Below are positions 6,695 to 15,031 of a DNA stretch of 64,000 nt, one piece after another. Origin of the DNA: Halobacteriovoraceae bacterium. Lineage in GTDB: Bacteria; Bdellovibrionota; Bacteriovoracia; Bacteriovoracales; Bacteriovoracaceae. Each line of letters opens with the position of its first letter. Position 1 is the stretch's first letter. The notes under the pieces were generated by a model that ran no database searches, was not told where the DNA came from, and was given only the letters and a program-made list of their open reading frames with translations. Where the stretch lies: contig PASN01000014.1 in NCBI GenBank assembly GCA_002711995.1, positions 186,001 to 250,000 of the forward strand. Direction: 5' to 3'. The translations under genes were made by a program, and so were the position numbers.

Positions 6695-7775
6695 TCATGT
6701 TGTCTTTCCAATTTATAGCTACAAGGAGGTAGGGTCTTTTCTGGAGATTGTTCATGACGTTTTGAGGGAGAAAGGCGTTTCTTTCATAAAGATCATAGAC
6801 ATTTGCTCTGAGTTGGATCAATTATTCTCTCAGATTTTAGAGCGTGAGAGCACTTTTGAAATCAATATCTTGGATTCCGTCAGGATAATGTGTAAGGTTG
6901 ATTTTCAAGTAAAACTTGTTGATTTAAAAGAAAGCGGTGAAGGGGCGGAGCTATCAATACCTTTTTTTGAACTTAACGATGAAGTTAGGGAACTCTTTAT
7001 TTCAAGACAGAGTCATAAGCAGAAGGCCCAGTACGTAAAGCTTTTAAATAAGTCATTGCAAGATAAAAACGAACAAATACAAAAGATGTATGACTCAAAA
7101 AGCTATCTTGTAAACTTCTTGGCACATGAGCTCAGAAATCCTTTGATGGCGATACTAAACTCTATTGAATTAATGCGGACAGCTCCCGAGATGATCTCCA
7201 CTATGGAACTAGATAAGGTTCTCGAAAATGTTGCTGGTAACATGAAGAAACTGGTGGATGATGTTTTAGACTTTTCCAAGCTTGAAACAAACAAAATGGA
7301 ATTCGAAACCCAAGAAGTCGAGGTCAAAACTTTTTGTGCGGAGTTTGCAAAATACGGCGAAACTTTAACTGAGAGTCGGGAGTTAGACTGGAAAACAATT
7401 GGTATAGAAAATCTGAATGGGGCAACGATGAAGGTGGACCCTTTTAGAGTTAGACAGATTTTATCCAACCTAGTAGGGAATGCTCTTAAATTTACCGAAA
7501 AAGGTCACGTCGCTTTCAGTGCCAAGGTTGAAGATGGCAAAGTGCTTCTAGGTGTTCATGACACAGGAAGAGGCATTGAGAAGAAGTTCCAATCATCCAT
7601 TTTTAAAGAATTCACTCAAGAAAGCTCTTCCATAAGTAGAGAGTTTGGTGGATCTGGCTTGGGACTCAATATTTGTTACAATCTTTGTAAAAAAATGAAT
7701 GGCGATCTTTGGTTCGAAACCGAAGCAGGGAAGGGAACATCATTTTTCGTAGGGCTTCCACTGGCAAAGCAGTAA
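6687..7775 (+). CDS. Soluble sensor histidine kinase
   Basis: This 362-residue histidine kinase has no membrane segment. Residues 1-130 are an unrecognised sensor region ending in a coiled coil (KLLNKSLQDKNEQIQKMYDS). The HisKA H-box NFLAHELRNPL has the phospho-His near residue 147. It is followed by an N-box (RQILSNLVGNALKFTEKG), a G1 box (GVHDTGRGI), an F-box (IFKEFTQ) and a G2 box (GGSGLGLNIC). It is the last gene of the Rsb-type operon. Coupling of a two-component kinase to a partner-switching module suggests phosphorelay input or output. No response regulator gene is adjacent. A terminator follows. Confidence 0.85.
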   Translation: MLDHVVFPIYSYKEVGSFLEIVHDVLREKGVSFIKIIDICSELDQLFSQILERESTFEINILDSVRIMCKVDFQVKLVDLKESGEGAELSIPFFELNDEVRELFISRQSHKQKAQYVKLLNKSLQDKNEQIQKMYDSKSYLVNFLAHELRNPLMAILNSIELMRTAPEMISTMELDKVLENVAGNMKKLVDDVLDFSKLETNKMEFETQEVEVKTFCAEFAKYGETLTESRELDWKTIGIENLNGATMKVDPFRVRQILSNLVGNALKFTEKGHVAFSAKVEDGKVLLGVHDTGRGIEKKFQSSIFKEFTQESSSISREFGGSGLGLNICYNLCKKMNGDLWFETEAGKGTSFFVGLPLAKQ

Positions 7776-7801
7776 AAGGCCTGCGGTTGCCCACAGGCCT
7801 T
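7776..7801. terminator. Hairpin terminator between convergent operons
   Basis: AAGGCCTG (7776-7783) pairs perfectly with CAGGCCTT (7794-7801) around a 10-base loop. It lies between the histidine kinase stop and the end of the convergent DUF3618-like gene. The flanks are moderately T-rich on both strands (aggtttaatt; ttttactg), so it may act in both directions. It has the AAGGCC-type stem seen at other terminators in this window. Confidence 0.65.
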
Positions 7802-7809
7802 AGGTTTAA

Positions 7810-8712
7810 TTAGTGAAAATTAAATTGTTTTAGCTCATCGATTAAGTGGTTTTTGATCCTGTTGCCAGACTCTCTGACCGCATGATCAACATCGTTTGAA
7901 AGCCTTTGAAGCTGCTTTTGAAATTTTTCATCTCTAAGACCTTTCTCACGAGAAGTCTCAGGAAAAGATGCTCCAATAGTGGCGCCTAAACCAAGTCCCA
8001 CTGAGGCGATAGCAAAAGGATGAAGGTTGCCAACTACTTCCTCTGGGTGGAAGTTTTCTCGAGCATTTCTCATGCTTGCTTTGGCATTCTCAATTCTTTG
8101 AGACCCTTTTTGTTTCATCTCTGAAAACTTTTGTGATCCTTTTTCTTTCAACTCACGCGCTTTGTCCCTTGCGCGATGTTTTTCGCTGGAAAGCTCACTC
8201 CCATAGGAGCTGGCCTGAGATTCGAACTCCGATCTCTTAGTGGATGCTCTCTGGCCTAACTCGTCCTTTTTGGCAGAAGCTTTGTGTTTCAGCTCTTCGC
8301 CCTTGCGCTCAATTTTATGCTTTGCCTCTTGGGCCTTGAGCTTTGCTTTGTCGGCCAACTCGCTCGCCTTATGAGAGATATTCTCTTTTCCGTGCTCATA
8401 CCTGACCTTGCCCTTGTCAACGGCGGCTCCCCCCTGTCCTCTGAGCCTTCTCTCATAAGTCACATGTTGTTGATCCTCCATGAGAAGAAGCGTTCCTAGA
8501 GATAGAAACATAGTGCCCATAGGATTGTTTTTTAAGTGAGTGTAGGTGTCGCTTAAACTCTGTCCGTGTGGGTAAAAGATCGCATCATCAAGAATGGCAC
8601 CTGGGCTCATTCTAGATTTAGCGTAATCAATGTTTCTTCCAATTTTGTCAATTTGTCCGTGAACTTCTTTTTGAAGTTGCTCGCTTGTTTTATTAGTGTC
8701 TTGTGATTTCAT
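7810..8712 (-). CDS. DUF3618-like membrane-associated protein with long charged helical region
   Basis: This 300-residue protein starts at ATG (complement of 8710-8712), supported by AAGGAG upstream. The N-terminal part (residues 8-60, with IDKIGRNIDYAKSRMSPGAI) resembles the DUF3618 domain, followed by a short hydrophobic segment (GTMFLSLGTLLLME). The middle (about 100-220) is a long Lys/Glu/Ala/Ser-rich helix with LEA-like repeats of AKxKAxE and KGSQ type. Near the C-terminus a Gly-rich hydrophobic stretch (FAIASVGLGLGATIGASF) could insert in a membrane. It overlaps the upstream gene by 20 bases. In many bacteria DUF3618 genes sit beside DUF1469 genes, as here, in stress-responsive envelope clusters. 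Confidence 0.65.
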   Translation of the reverse strand: MKSQDTNKTSEQLQKEVHGQIDKIGRNIDYAKSRMSPGAILDDAIFYPHGQSLSDTYTHLKNNPMGTMFLSLGTLLLMEDQQHVTYERRLRGQGGAAVDKGKVRYEHGKENISHKASELADKAKLKAQEAKHKIERKGEELKHKASAKKDELGQRASTKRSEFESQASSYGSELSSEKHRARDKARELKEKGSQKFSEMKQKGSQRIENAKASMRNARENFHPEEVVGNLHPFAIASVGLGLGATIGASFPETSREKGLRDEKFQKQLQRLSNDVDHAVRESGNRIKNHLIDELKQFNFH

Positions 8713-9526
8713 TTGTTTTCTCCTTAAACATTTCGCCCATGTGGTCAAATGACTCCATTGAACGGTGCGGAGTCAAACTGTCGCCTGATAGTTTTTTCTT
8801 GGCCGCCGCCATAAGTCCTATGCCAATTAGCAATAGGCCTACACCTGTAATAAGCGCTGCCAACCACCAAGATACAACGTATCCAAGAGCTATGATGATT
8901 GTTGCCGCTATCGCCTGAATCCCCACAAATGCCACAATTGTGCCTGTTGTAATGGAGACTGCCCCTTGCTTAATTAATGAGGTCTTTTCCCCAAGCTCAG
9001 TTCTGATAAGATCCGACTCTTTTCTTATTAAAGTTGAGAAATCTGTGTAGAACTCGTTGTAGAGTTGTTTCCAATTCTTTCTAGAACTAGACTCATATCC
9101 CTCATCGCGATCATATGCAGCTCTGTGGTAATGTCTTTCAGGCTCATATGGCTCTCTGCCTATGTCACTGTCTCTTGAGCGTCTATCGTGTTCCGATTCA
9201 CTGCTACTTGAGCCTCTATAGGATTGAGAGTGGTGGCCTGCGCGGGCTATTCGATCACGCTCTCTAAGATCCTTTTCGTTCCCATAGTAATGGGTGGAAA
9301 AGTCTCGGTCAGAACTTCTCATTCCAGTTTTCTCTTTGGCGTAAGTATGCTCAGTTGAGCTTGCGGACCTGCCCCTTTGGTCAATGTCTCTTGATCTACT
9401 TGTGAAACCCTCTCCATGTTGGGTCCCTGGCTCTGGATTGTAGCCTGAAGGTGTTGCGCCTGATCCCTGAGGTCCAGTTACTCTAGATTTTCTTCTTGAA
9501 CGTATATTTTCGTTTCTATTTTCCAT
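8693..9526 (-). CDS. DUF1469/YqjE-like (phage-holin superfamily III-like) membrane protein
   Basis: This 277-residue protein has a clear AAGGAG ribosome site. The first 150 residues are a disordered, Arg/Ser/Asp/Tyr-rich tail. The C-terminal half begins NWKQLYNEFYTDFSTLIRKE, continues with an amphipathic helix (LIRTELGEKTSLIKQ), and has two transmembrane helices (about 185-207 and 211-235) with a Gly-rich turn and a basic end. This is the DUF1469/YqjE layout, an inner-membrane protein of unknown biochemical role. The long charged N-terminal tail is unusual for the family. It is the middle gene of the three-gene cluster. Confidence 0.72.
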   Translation of the reverse strand: MENRNENIRSRRKSRVTGPQGSGATPSGYNPEPGTQHGEGFTSRSRDIDQRGRSASSTEHTYAKEKTGMRSSDRDFSTHYYGNEKDLRERDRIARAGHHSQSYRGSSSSESEHDRRSRDSDIGREPYEPERHYHRAAYDRDEGYESSSRKNWKQLYNEFYTDFSTLIRKESDLIRTELGEKTSLIKQGAVSITTGTIVAFVGIQAIAATIIIALGYVVSWWLAALITGVGLLLIGIGLMAAAKKKLSGDSLTPHRSMESFDHMGEMFKEKTNEITRH

Positions 9527-9540
9527 GTCTTGCTCCTTTT

Positions 9541-10176
9541 TTATATATTTTTGTTTTGTCTATTTTGATTGGTATATCCCTGGCCTTGATTGCTTGATAC
9601 TGATCCGCTTACATCTCTTGGAGAAGAAGTCCCAGCACTTTCGGCAGTGTCAACTCTTGGGTCCATTTGTGGATCAAATTCACTTTCAGACTTTGTTCTT
9701 GCCGCGCCAACATTTTGTCCACTGGTAGATTCAGTGTTTTCTTTGACCGCATACTTGCCAATTCTTCCGAAAACACTGCCGGCCAAAAGGGAAGTTGCGA
9801 ATAAGGCCGCAGGGTGCTGCTTGCCTTGAGACTCTACAAAATCCAAAAGCTCTTCCGGGCTGCTATCTTTCAGCCTTTGTTCCAGTTTCTCTGTCCACTG
9901 GGCGCCTTCTTTAAACCAAGAGGCTACGACCTTTTTTTCTTCAGACCCTGATGAGTCATTTTGAAGCTCCTTGGCCGCGCTCTTTAAACCTGAATTTATA
10001 TGGTTAATGTATTGATTAAACTCTTCCCCATACTTGTTGAATACTTCCATCAATGGGGCAAGCCCTTCCTTTCCATATTCTTGAAGTTTGTCCACGCCAA
10101 TGTCTTTTGCTTGCTTCGCATAGTTTTCGCCGGAGCTGCGATGCCCTGGGTCTGTCTCGAATTGCTCTGTATTCAT
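9541..10176 (-). CDS. Hypothetical stress-cluster protein (nutrient-deprivation-induced-like)
   Basis: This 211-residue protein is the first gene of the DUF1469/DUF3618 cluster, with GGGAGGA ahead of the ATG. It has an N-terminal helical region (about 20-115; KQAKDIGVDKLQEYGKEGLA and onward). A conserved-looking segment HPAALFATSLLAGSVFGRIGK could be a membrane hairpin, and the tail is disordered and Ser/Gln/Asn-rich. Proteins of this shape commonly precede DUF1469/DUF3618 pairs and have been called nutrient-deprivation-induced proteins. The same HPxAxxxxxLxxG-type hydrophobic motif occurs in the DUF3618-like neighbour, so the three may form one envelope complex (inference). Confidence 0.6.
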   Translation of the reverse strand: MNTEQFETDPGHRSSGENYAKQAKDIGVDKLQEYGKEGLAPLMEVFNKYGEEFNQYINHINSGLKSAAKELQNDSSGSEEKKVVASWFKEGAQWTEKLEQRLKDSSPEELLDFVESQGKQHPAALFATSLLAGSVFGRIGKYAVKENTESTSGQNVGAARTKSESEFDPQMDPRVDTAESAGTSSPRDVSGSVSSNQGQGYTNQNRQNKNI

Positions 10177-10334
10177 AAGTCCTCCCGCTTAAAATTGACT
10201 TTCTAGTTTAGTTTTAAGCTGCAAACCTTGTTCCACTATTTATAAATGGCAACAACAGGCGACCCGACTATAAGTTTAAAAATTAAATGCTGGAGGAATT
10301 ACATTTATTAAGATTGGAAGGAGGGTGTTTGTGT

Positions 10335-11426
10335 CTAACTTTTGTCAATGACCTTTATACAAAAGTTTACTTTGATTCCATTGTTGTTGAATGGAATCTT
10401 TATTGGGAAAGGTATTTGAACATCGGAAGGAATAATCATTCCATATAATTTGGGTTTAAACTCTTTTTCTATCTGCTTTATCAACGACTCAAAATAAGCT
10501 TTCTTTTTACCCTGTATTTTTACTCTTTTCCCATAGGGGGGATTGCATATCAAATAGCTTCCCTTAACGAGCGTTTTGTTTTTATCAGGTAGGGATGTGA
10601 AGATGTCATGGGTCTCAATGAGCAAGTTCTCTGATGTTTTTGCCACAGGCTCCAGATCAAACCCGTAGCATGATTTAACTAAAACTTTCTCAGTCATTTC
10701 ACTTATTAGCTTGTCACTCTTCACAATCGACCATCGTTTATATGGAAAGTCTCTAGTGGTGTTTGGTTTGAAAAACTCAAGAGCCTCATGAAGAAAGCTT
10801 CCGGTTCCACACATGGGATCCACAAGTTTTTCAATGGGAAGCTTATCTTCGGATAAAAGCAGCATTAAAAGGCAGCTTGCATAACTTTCCCTAAGAGAGG
10901 CCTTTCCTCGATTCCTTCTTTCTCCGCGAATATGCAAAAGCTCTCCGCTAGTGTCCAGGCTCATGGTTAGCTCGTCCTTATCGAAGCGAAGAAATACTTT
11001 TTGTTTGGATGACTCTTTATTCGCTTCCAAAACTTTCTTTGAAAGAGGTTGTCCTTGAAAAAACTTTTGAAGCGCTCTCTGGCAAGTCTCTTCTGCCTTG
11101 GACGTGTTTATTATACGGGAGCTTTTGGTGGTAATTCTCCACTCAACCTCTTCTTTTACTAAATAGTCTCGCCAAGGGATTTGGCCTATAGTTTTGAACA
11201 GCTTTGGAAAGTCCCTGCACTTTTTAGTTTTTAATCTAAGTAAAATTCTAGTTGGAGTTTTAAGCAGAGTATTTAATGAGAGCCCCAACTCAAGGGGACA
11301 GGTGAACTCTATGCCGCCCTGCAGTGTCTTGAGGTCTTCTAGCTCTGAGAATAGCCCTTTAAGTCTCAGTTCGCGCATTACGGAATCTTCAAGGCCAATT
11401 GGGCAAATAAGGTAAAATAAGTTCAT
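10335..11426 (-). CDS. THUMP-domain RNA guanine-N2 methyltransferase (RlmL/Trm14-like)
   Basis: This 363-residue SAM-dependent RNA methyltransferase has an N-terminal ferredoxin-like/THUMP region (residues 1-150; VEWRITTKSSRIINTSKAEE). The methylase core has motif I VDPMCGTGSFLHEA (about 203-216), an acidic motif II CYGFDLEPVA, and the catalytic NPPYGKRV (about 290-297). NPPY indicates N-methylation of a base exocyclic amine, here probably guanine N2 in rRNA or tRNA. It is much shorter than E. coli RlmL and lacks the RlmK half, so the substrate cannot be named. It is transcribed alone, divergent from the CBM9-like gene. Confidence 0.8.
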   Translation of the reverse strand: MNLFYLICPIGLEDSVMRELRLKGLFSELEDLKTLQGGIEFTCPLELGLSLNTLLKTPTRILLRLKTKKCRDFPKLFKTIGQIPWRDYLVKEEVEWRITTKSSRIINTSKAEETCQRALQKFFQGQPLSKKVLEANKESSKQKVFLRFDKDELTMSLDTSGELLHIRGERRNRGKASLRESYASCLLMLLLSEDKLPIEKLVDPMCGTGSFLHEALEFFKPNTTRDFPYKRWSIVKSDKLISEMTEKVLVKSCYGFDLEPVAKTSENLLIETHDIFTSLPDKNKTLVKGSYLICNPPYGKRVKIQGKKKAYFESLIKQIEKEFKPKLYGMIIPSDVQIPFPIKIPFNNNGIKVNFCIKVIDKS

Positions 11427-11488
11427 GAATACTTATTAATGCGCACGGCCTTCCTTGTCATTATATTGATGATATTTTATAAGGTCGT

Positions 11489-12016
11489 ATGTTAAATTTG
11501 CAGCCTCATAAGGCAAATAAGCAACAAATAGTGGCTCCAAGATTCCATATGGAGATCGCCGGCAAGTCCCTTAAAGTTGAGTTTCACCAGAATTTTTATT
11601 CTAGTCCAAATGTGAATGAAAGCTTCTCGCATGAATTTCAAAATTGGGGGCTGTGGGAGCATGATGTGTTTGAGGTATTTCTTACTAAAAACGATTCTGG
11701 CCTTCCCTATCTTGAGATGCAAGTCTCTCCTTTAAACCAAAAATTTGCCTTGATTGTTAAAAGGCCAAGAGAGGAAACTGAATACCCGAAAGTATGTCCT
11801 TTTAGATCCCATGCTGAAATCAAAGATGGTGAATGGCACTCATGGATTGAAGTCGATCTTGATCAAATCCCAGGTGATTCAAACGTAATTAAAGGGAATG
11901 TTCACGCAATCATTGGCGATACCAGAAGCTTCTTTTCCTATAATGTTAACTCTGAGGATGAGCCGGACTTTCACAAACCAGAACTTTTTAAAGAATTAAT
12001 AAAAGCGAGATCTTAA
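11489..12016 (+). CDS. CBM9-like domain protein
   Basis: This 175-residue protein looks like a single beta-sandwich of the CBM9/DOMON-like superfamily. WGLWEHDVFEVFLTKN (about residues 54-69) followed by YLEMQVSPLNQKF is the typical CBM9-like core, and the later HSWIEVDLDQIPG and NVHAIIGDTRSFFSY fit too. No signal peptide is present, so it is apparently cytoplasmic and may bind a sugar or other ligand. Its stop overlaps the next start (TTAATG type), placing it first in the methylase/mevalonate operon. No link to isoprenoid synthesis is evident from the sequence. Confidence 0.65.
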   Translation: MLNLQPHKANKQQIVAPRFHMEIAGKSLKVEFHQNFYSSPNVNESFSHEFQNWGLWEHDVFEVFLTKNDSGLPYLEMQVSPLNQKFALIVKRPREETEYPKVCPFRSHAEIKDGEWHSWIEVDLDQIPGDSNVIKGNVHAIIGDTRSFFSYNVNSEDEPDFHKPELFKELIKARS

Positions 12017-12711
12017 TGAAGGGAACACTGACACTTATTCCCACACCAATTGATGATGAGAACCCTTTAGAGCAAAAGGCCTTTGAAACACTAAAACTAG
12101 CTGTGGAAAAGGGTGACATAATAGCTGTGGAAGAGGCAAAGACCTGTAGAAGACGTTGGATTCACTGGGGACTGCCAAGGGAGGCGATTCAAGACTTCGT
12201 TTTGTATAATGAGCATACTAGGTCTAACCAGGCGAGCGAGCTGCTAAAAGAGCTTGGCAGGGGCAAAAATGTGTATCTATTAAGCGACTGCGGACTGCCG
12301 GCCTTTTGTGACCCAGGAAGAAAACTTGTGTCCTTGTGCCATGAGCATTCTATAAAGGTTACAGCAACTCCATTTCCTAATTCAATTTCTTTGGCAATGG
12401 CGCTGAGTGGATTTGATCACGACCGCTTTATTTTCGAAGGATTCATACCTGCGCGAGGAAGTGAGAGATCAAAGGCCTTAAAGAGAATCCTGACTCAGAA
12501 AGAAGTATCAATAATTATGGACACTCCATACAGGCTACAAAGTCTTCTTAAAGAAATGAAAGAGATCAACGGCGCTAGGGAAGTGTTTATCGGCATGAAC
12601 CTCAACACCTGTGAAGAGAGGCTTGTCAGGGGAAGATTAAAAGAAATAAAAACTCCAGAGGGCAAGCATGAATTCGTCCTTGTAGTGGGAGGACAAAATG
12701 AGCGAAAGTAG
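12016..12711 (+). CDS. RsmI-like tetrapyrrole-methylase-family SAM methyltransferase
   Basis: This 231-residue protein opens GTLTLIPTPIDDENP, where RsmI has G-x-L-x-x-V-x-T-P-I-G-N. It continues with AVEEAKTCRRR, an HTRSNQASELL segment, and SDCGLPAFCDPGRKLV, matching the SDAGTPxISDPG motif of RsmI. RsmI 2'-O-methylates C1402 of 16S rRNA. This version is shorter at the C-terminus and has Cys-Gly-Leu in place of Ala-Gly-Thr, so it belongs to the YraL-like side branch and its substrate is uncertain. It overlaps the preceding gene by one base and fni by 14 bases. Confidence 0.72.
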   Translation: MKGTLTLIPTPIDDENPLEQKAFETLKLAVEKGDIIAVEEAKTCRRRWIHWGLPREAIQDFVLYNEHTRSNQASELLKELGRGKNVYLLSDCGLPAFCDPGRKLVSLCHEHSIKVTATPFPNSISLAMALSGFDHDRFIFEGFIPARGSERSKALKRILTQKEVSIIMDTPYRLQSLLKEMKEINGAREVFIGMNLNTCEERLVRGRLKEIKTPEGKHEFVLVVGGQNERK

Positions 12712-13708
12712 AAAACAAGATCATATTGAATTAACCTTTAAATCTCAAACAAGCGAGAGCCAGAATTATGGGTTGGTTTACGAGCCAATGTTGACCGGCA
12801 TTTCTGAAACTCCAGATATCAGTGTAAATATAGCCGGAAAAAGATTGGAAGCTCCACTTTGGGTTTCCAGCATGACTGGAGGAACTGAGAAGGCGAAATT
12901 CATCAACAAGAACCTCGCACTTGCGGCCGGAAAGGCCAAGATTGGAATGGGGTTAGGCTCTTGTAGATCACTCCTAGATTCCAACGATAGATTGGAGGAC
13001 TTTAATGTTCGCCAATTTATTGGAGACTCACCTCTGTTTGCCAACTTGGGGATCGCTCAGGTTGAAGAGCTAATCGAACAAAATCAGGTATTTAAAATCC
13101 AAGAAATGCTCAAAACGGTTGAGGCGGACGGCCTGATAGTCCATGTTAACCCCTTGCAGGAGTACATGCAGCCAGAGGGTGATAGGTATTCTAAATCCCC
13201 TTTGGAGACCATAAAAAGGCTAATAGACACTCTAAATGCGCCAATTATAGTGAAAGAGGTCGGCCAAGGCATGGGCCCATCCAGTTTGTTGGAGCTGTGC
13301 AAGCTTCCATTGGCGGCCGTGGAATTTGCTGCGTTTGGTGGTACAAATTTCACTAAAATAGAACAGGCTAGACATGATGCGTTCAAATCGGGTAAAAAGA
13401 CCCTGCTATTAGATTTTACCGCAAATGGACACGGTGCGTCTGAGATGGTCGGTTGGGTGAATTCCATCCTCAAAAAAGAGGAAGTGAATTGCAAAACATT
13501 CATCATCTCTGGAGGAATTAAATCCATGGTTCATGGACACTCCCTTCGAGAGAGATTAAATGCTGACTCTGCCATTGGGATGGCCTCCGTATACTTGCAA
13601 AAGGCACTGGTTGACCAAAATGCGGTTGATGAGTTGATCTCAGAGCAAATAGAGGCACTGAGGCTTGCAAAAATGCTTTTAAAGAGGAGCCCTTTTGAAA
13701 ACGATTAG
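12698..13708 (+). CDS. fni: Type 2 isopentenyl-diphosphate Delta-isomerase
   Basis: This 336-residue FMN/NADPH-dependent isomerase interconverts IPP and DMAPP in the cytoplasm. Visible motifs are the N-terminal RKQDHIEL, APLWVSSMTGGTEKAKFINK (about residues 49-68), and GMGLGSCRSLL. Later blocks are HVNPLQEYMQPEGDR, IIVKEVGQGMG, and a GGTNFTKIE / SGGIKSMVHG pair for flavin and phosphate binding. GGGAGG sits 5 bases upstream of the ATG. It begins inside the methylase gene and overlaps the HMG-CoA reductase start by 14 bases. This heads the mevalonate block. Confidence 0.93.
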   Translation: MSESRKQDHIELTFKSQTSESQNYGLVYEPMLTGISETPDISVNIAGKRLEAPLWVSSMTGGTEKAKFINKNLALAAGKAKIGMGLGSCRSLLDSNDRLEDFNVRQFIGDSPLFANLGIAQVEELIEQNQVFKIQEMLKTVEADGLIVHVNPLQEYMQPEGDRYSKSPLETIKRLIDTLNAPIIVKEVGQGMGPSSLLELCKLPLAAVEFAAFGGTNFTKIEQARHDAFKSGKKTLLLDFTANGHGASEMVGWVNSILKKEEVNCKTFIISGGIKSMVHGHSLRERLNADSAIGMASVYLQKALVDQNAVDELISEQIEALRLAKMLLKRSPFEND

Positions 13709-15017
13709 TGGATTTTCCAAATTAAATAAAGATCAAAAAATAGAATGGCTTTCACAGCAGTTGGGCGAAGCTCAAGGCGAAAGCTTTCTTAAGATAAAAG
13801 ACTTCTGGCATGCTGATGAACAAGTTCAAAAAATCATGGACGACTTCAGCGAAAACACTGTCAGCAATTTTTACTTTCCATTCGGAGTCGCGCCAAATTT
13901 TTGTGTGAACGATAAAATTTATCATGTGCCAATGGTTATCGAAGAGAGCTCTGTTGTTGCGGCCGCAAGTAAGAGTGCCAAGTTCTGGCTCAATCGCGGT
14001 GGCTTTAAGGCCAAAGTTGTTAACGCCACCAAGGCCGGACAGGTTCACTTTATTTATAGAGGAGACAAAGAGAAACTTTTCTCCTTTTTCAATGTTAACA
14101 AAAGCCGGCTTAAAAGCGCGGCCGCTCCACTTGCGGCCAATATGGAAAAACGTGGCGGGGGCATTAAAGATATTGCTCTTAGGGACAAGACCTCAAGCTT
14201 GGAAAATTATTACCAGCTTGATGTGAGCTTTGACACCTGCGACGCCATGGGCGCTAATTTCATAAATTCAATTCTTGAAAAATTTGCTGAAACATTTCAG
14301 GATATGGCCGCTCAGCACACGGCGTTCAATGAGGTTGAACAAGAAGTGCAGATCATCATGTCCATTCTTACAAACTATACACCTGACTGCAGAGTGATTG
14401 CCACTGTTGAGTGCCCTATAGAAGAGCTTGGAGAGTTTTCAGGTGGGATGGGTGCCAAGGAGTTTGCTGAAAAGTTTGAGAGAGCTGTTCAGATTGCAAA
14501 AGTCGATGTGAATAGGGCCGTTACCCATAACAAAGGCATCTTGAATGGGATCGACGCTGTTGTGCTTGCAACCGGCAATGACTTTAGAGCTGTCGAGGCA
14601 TGTGTTCATGCTTACGCCGCAAGAGACGGTCAGTACAGAAGCCTTTCAGACTGCACTGTGGATGACGGCATATTTAAATTTGAACTTGATATACCTTAGG
14701 CCTTGGGAACTGTTGGCGGTCTGACATCACTTCACCCAATGGCCAAAACATCACTTGAGCTTCTAGGCGGCCCTGATGCAAAAGAGCTGATGATGATTAC
14801 TGCCTGTGTGGGACTAGCTCAAAACTTTGGAGCTGTAAGGTCACTTGTAACAACAGGAATTCAAAAAGGTCATATGAAGATGCACCTTCTAAATATTCTG
14901 AACCAGCTAGAAGCAAGTGAAGGTCAAATTGTTGAGGCCAAAAAGAAATTTGAAAATCATGCGGTTTCTTTTGCGGCCGTCAGAGAGTTTTTAGAACAGA
15001 GCGCGCCTGCGCGATAA
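13695..15017 (+). pseudogene. mvaA: Class II HMG-CoA reductase interrupted by one in-frame TAG
   Basis: The enzyme would reduce HMG-CoA to mevalonate. It starts at TTG 13695 with GAGGAG 5 bases upstream. Residues 1-334 include the Glu motif VIEESSVVAA, DAMGANFIN, and VTHNKGILNGIDAVVLATGN with the catalytic Lys and Asp. A TAG at 14697-14699 then interrupts DIP-[stop]-ALGTVGGLTSLHPMAK. The frame continues unchanged for 105 more codons to 15017 and includes GHMKMH, the catalytic His region. Without the stop the protein is 440 residues, normal for class II. The stop stands where homologues usually have Leu, one base away from TTG. A TTG two codons after the stop could allow reinitiation. Genes on both sides are intact. 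Labelled pseudogene only formally: nonsense mutation, base-call error and readthrough all remain open. Confidence 0.85.
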
Positions 15018-15031
15018 GAGGGAAATATTTA

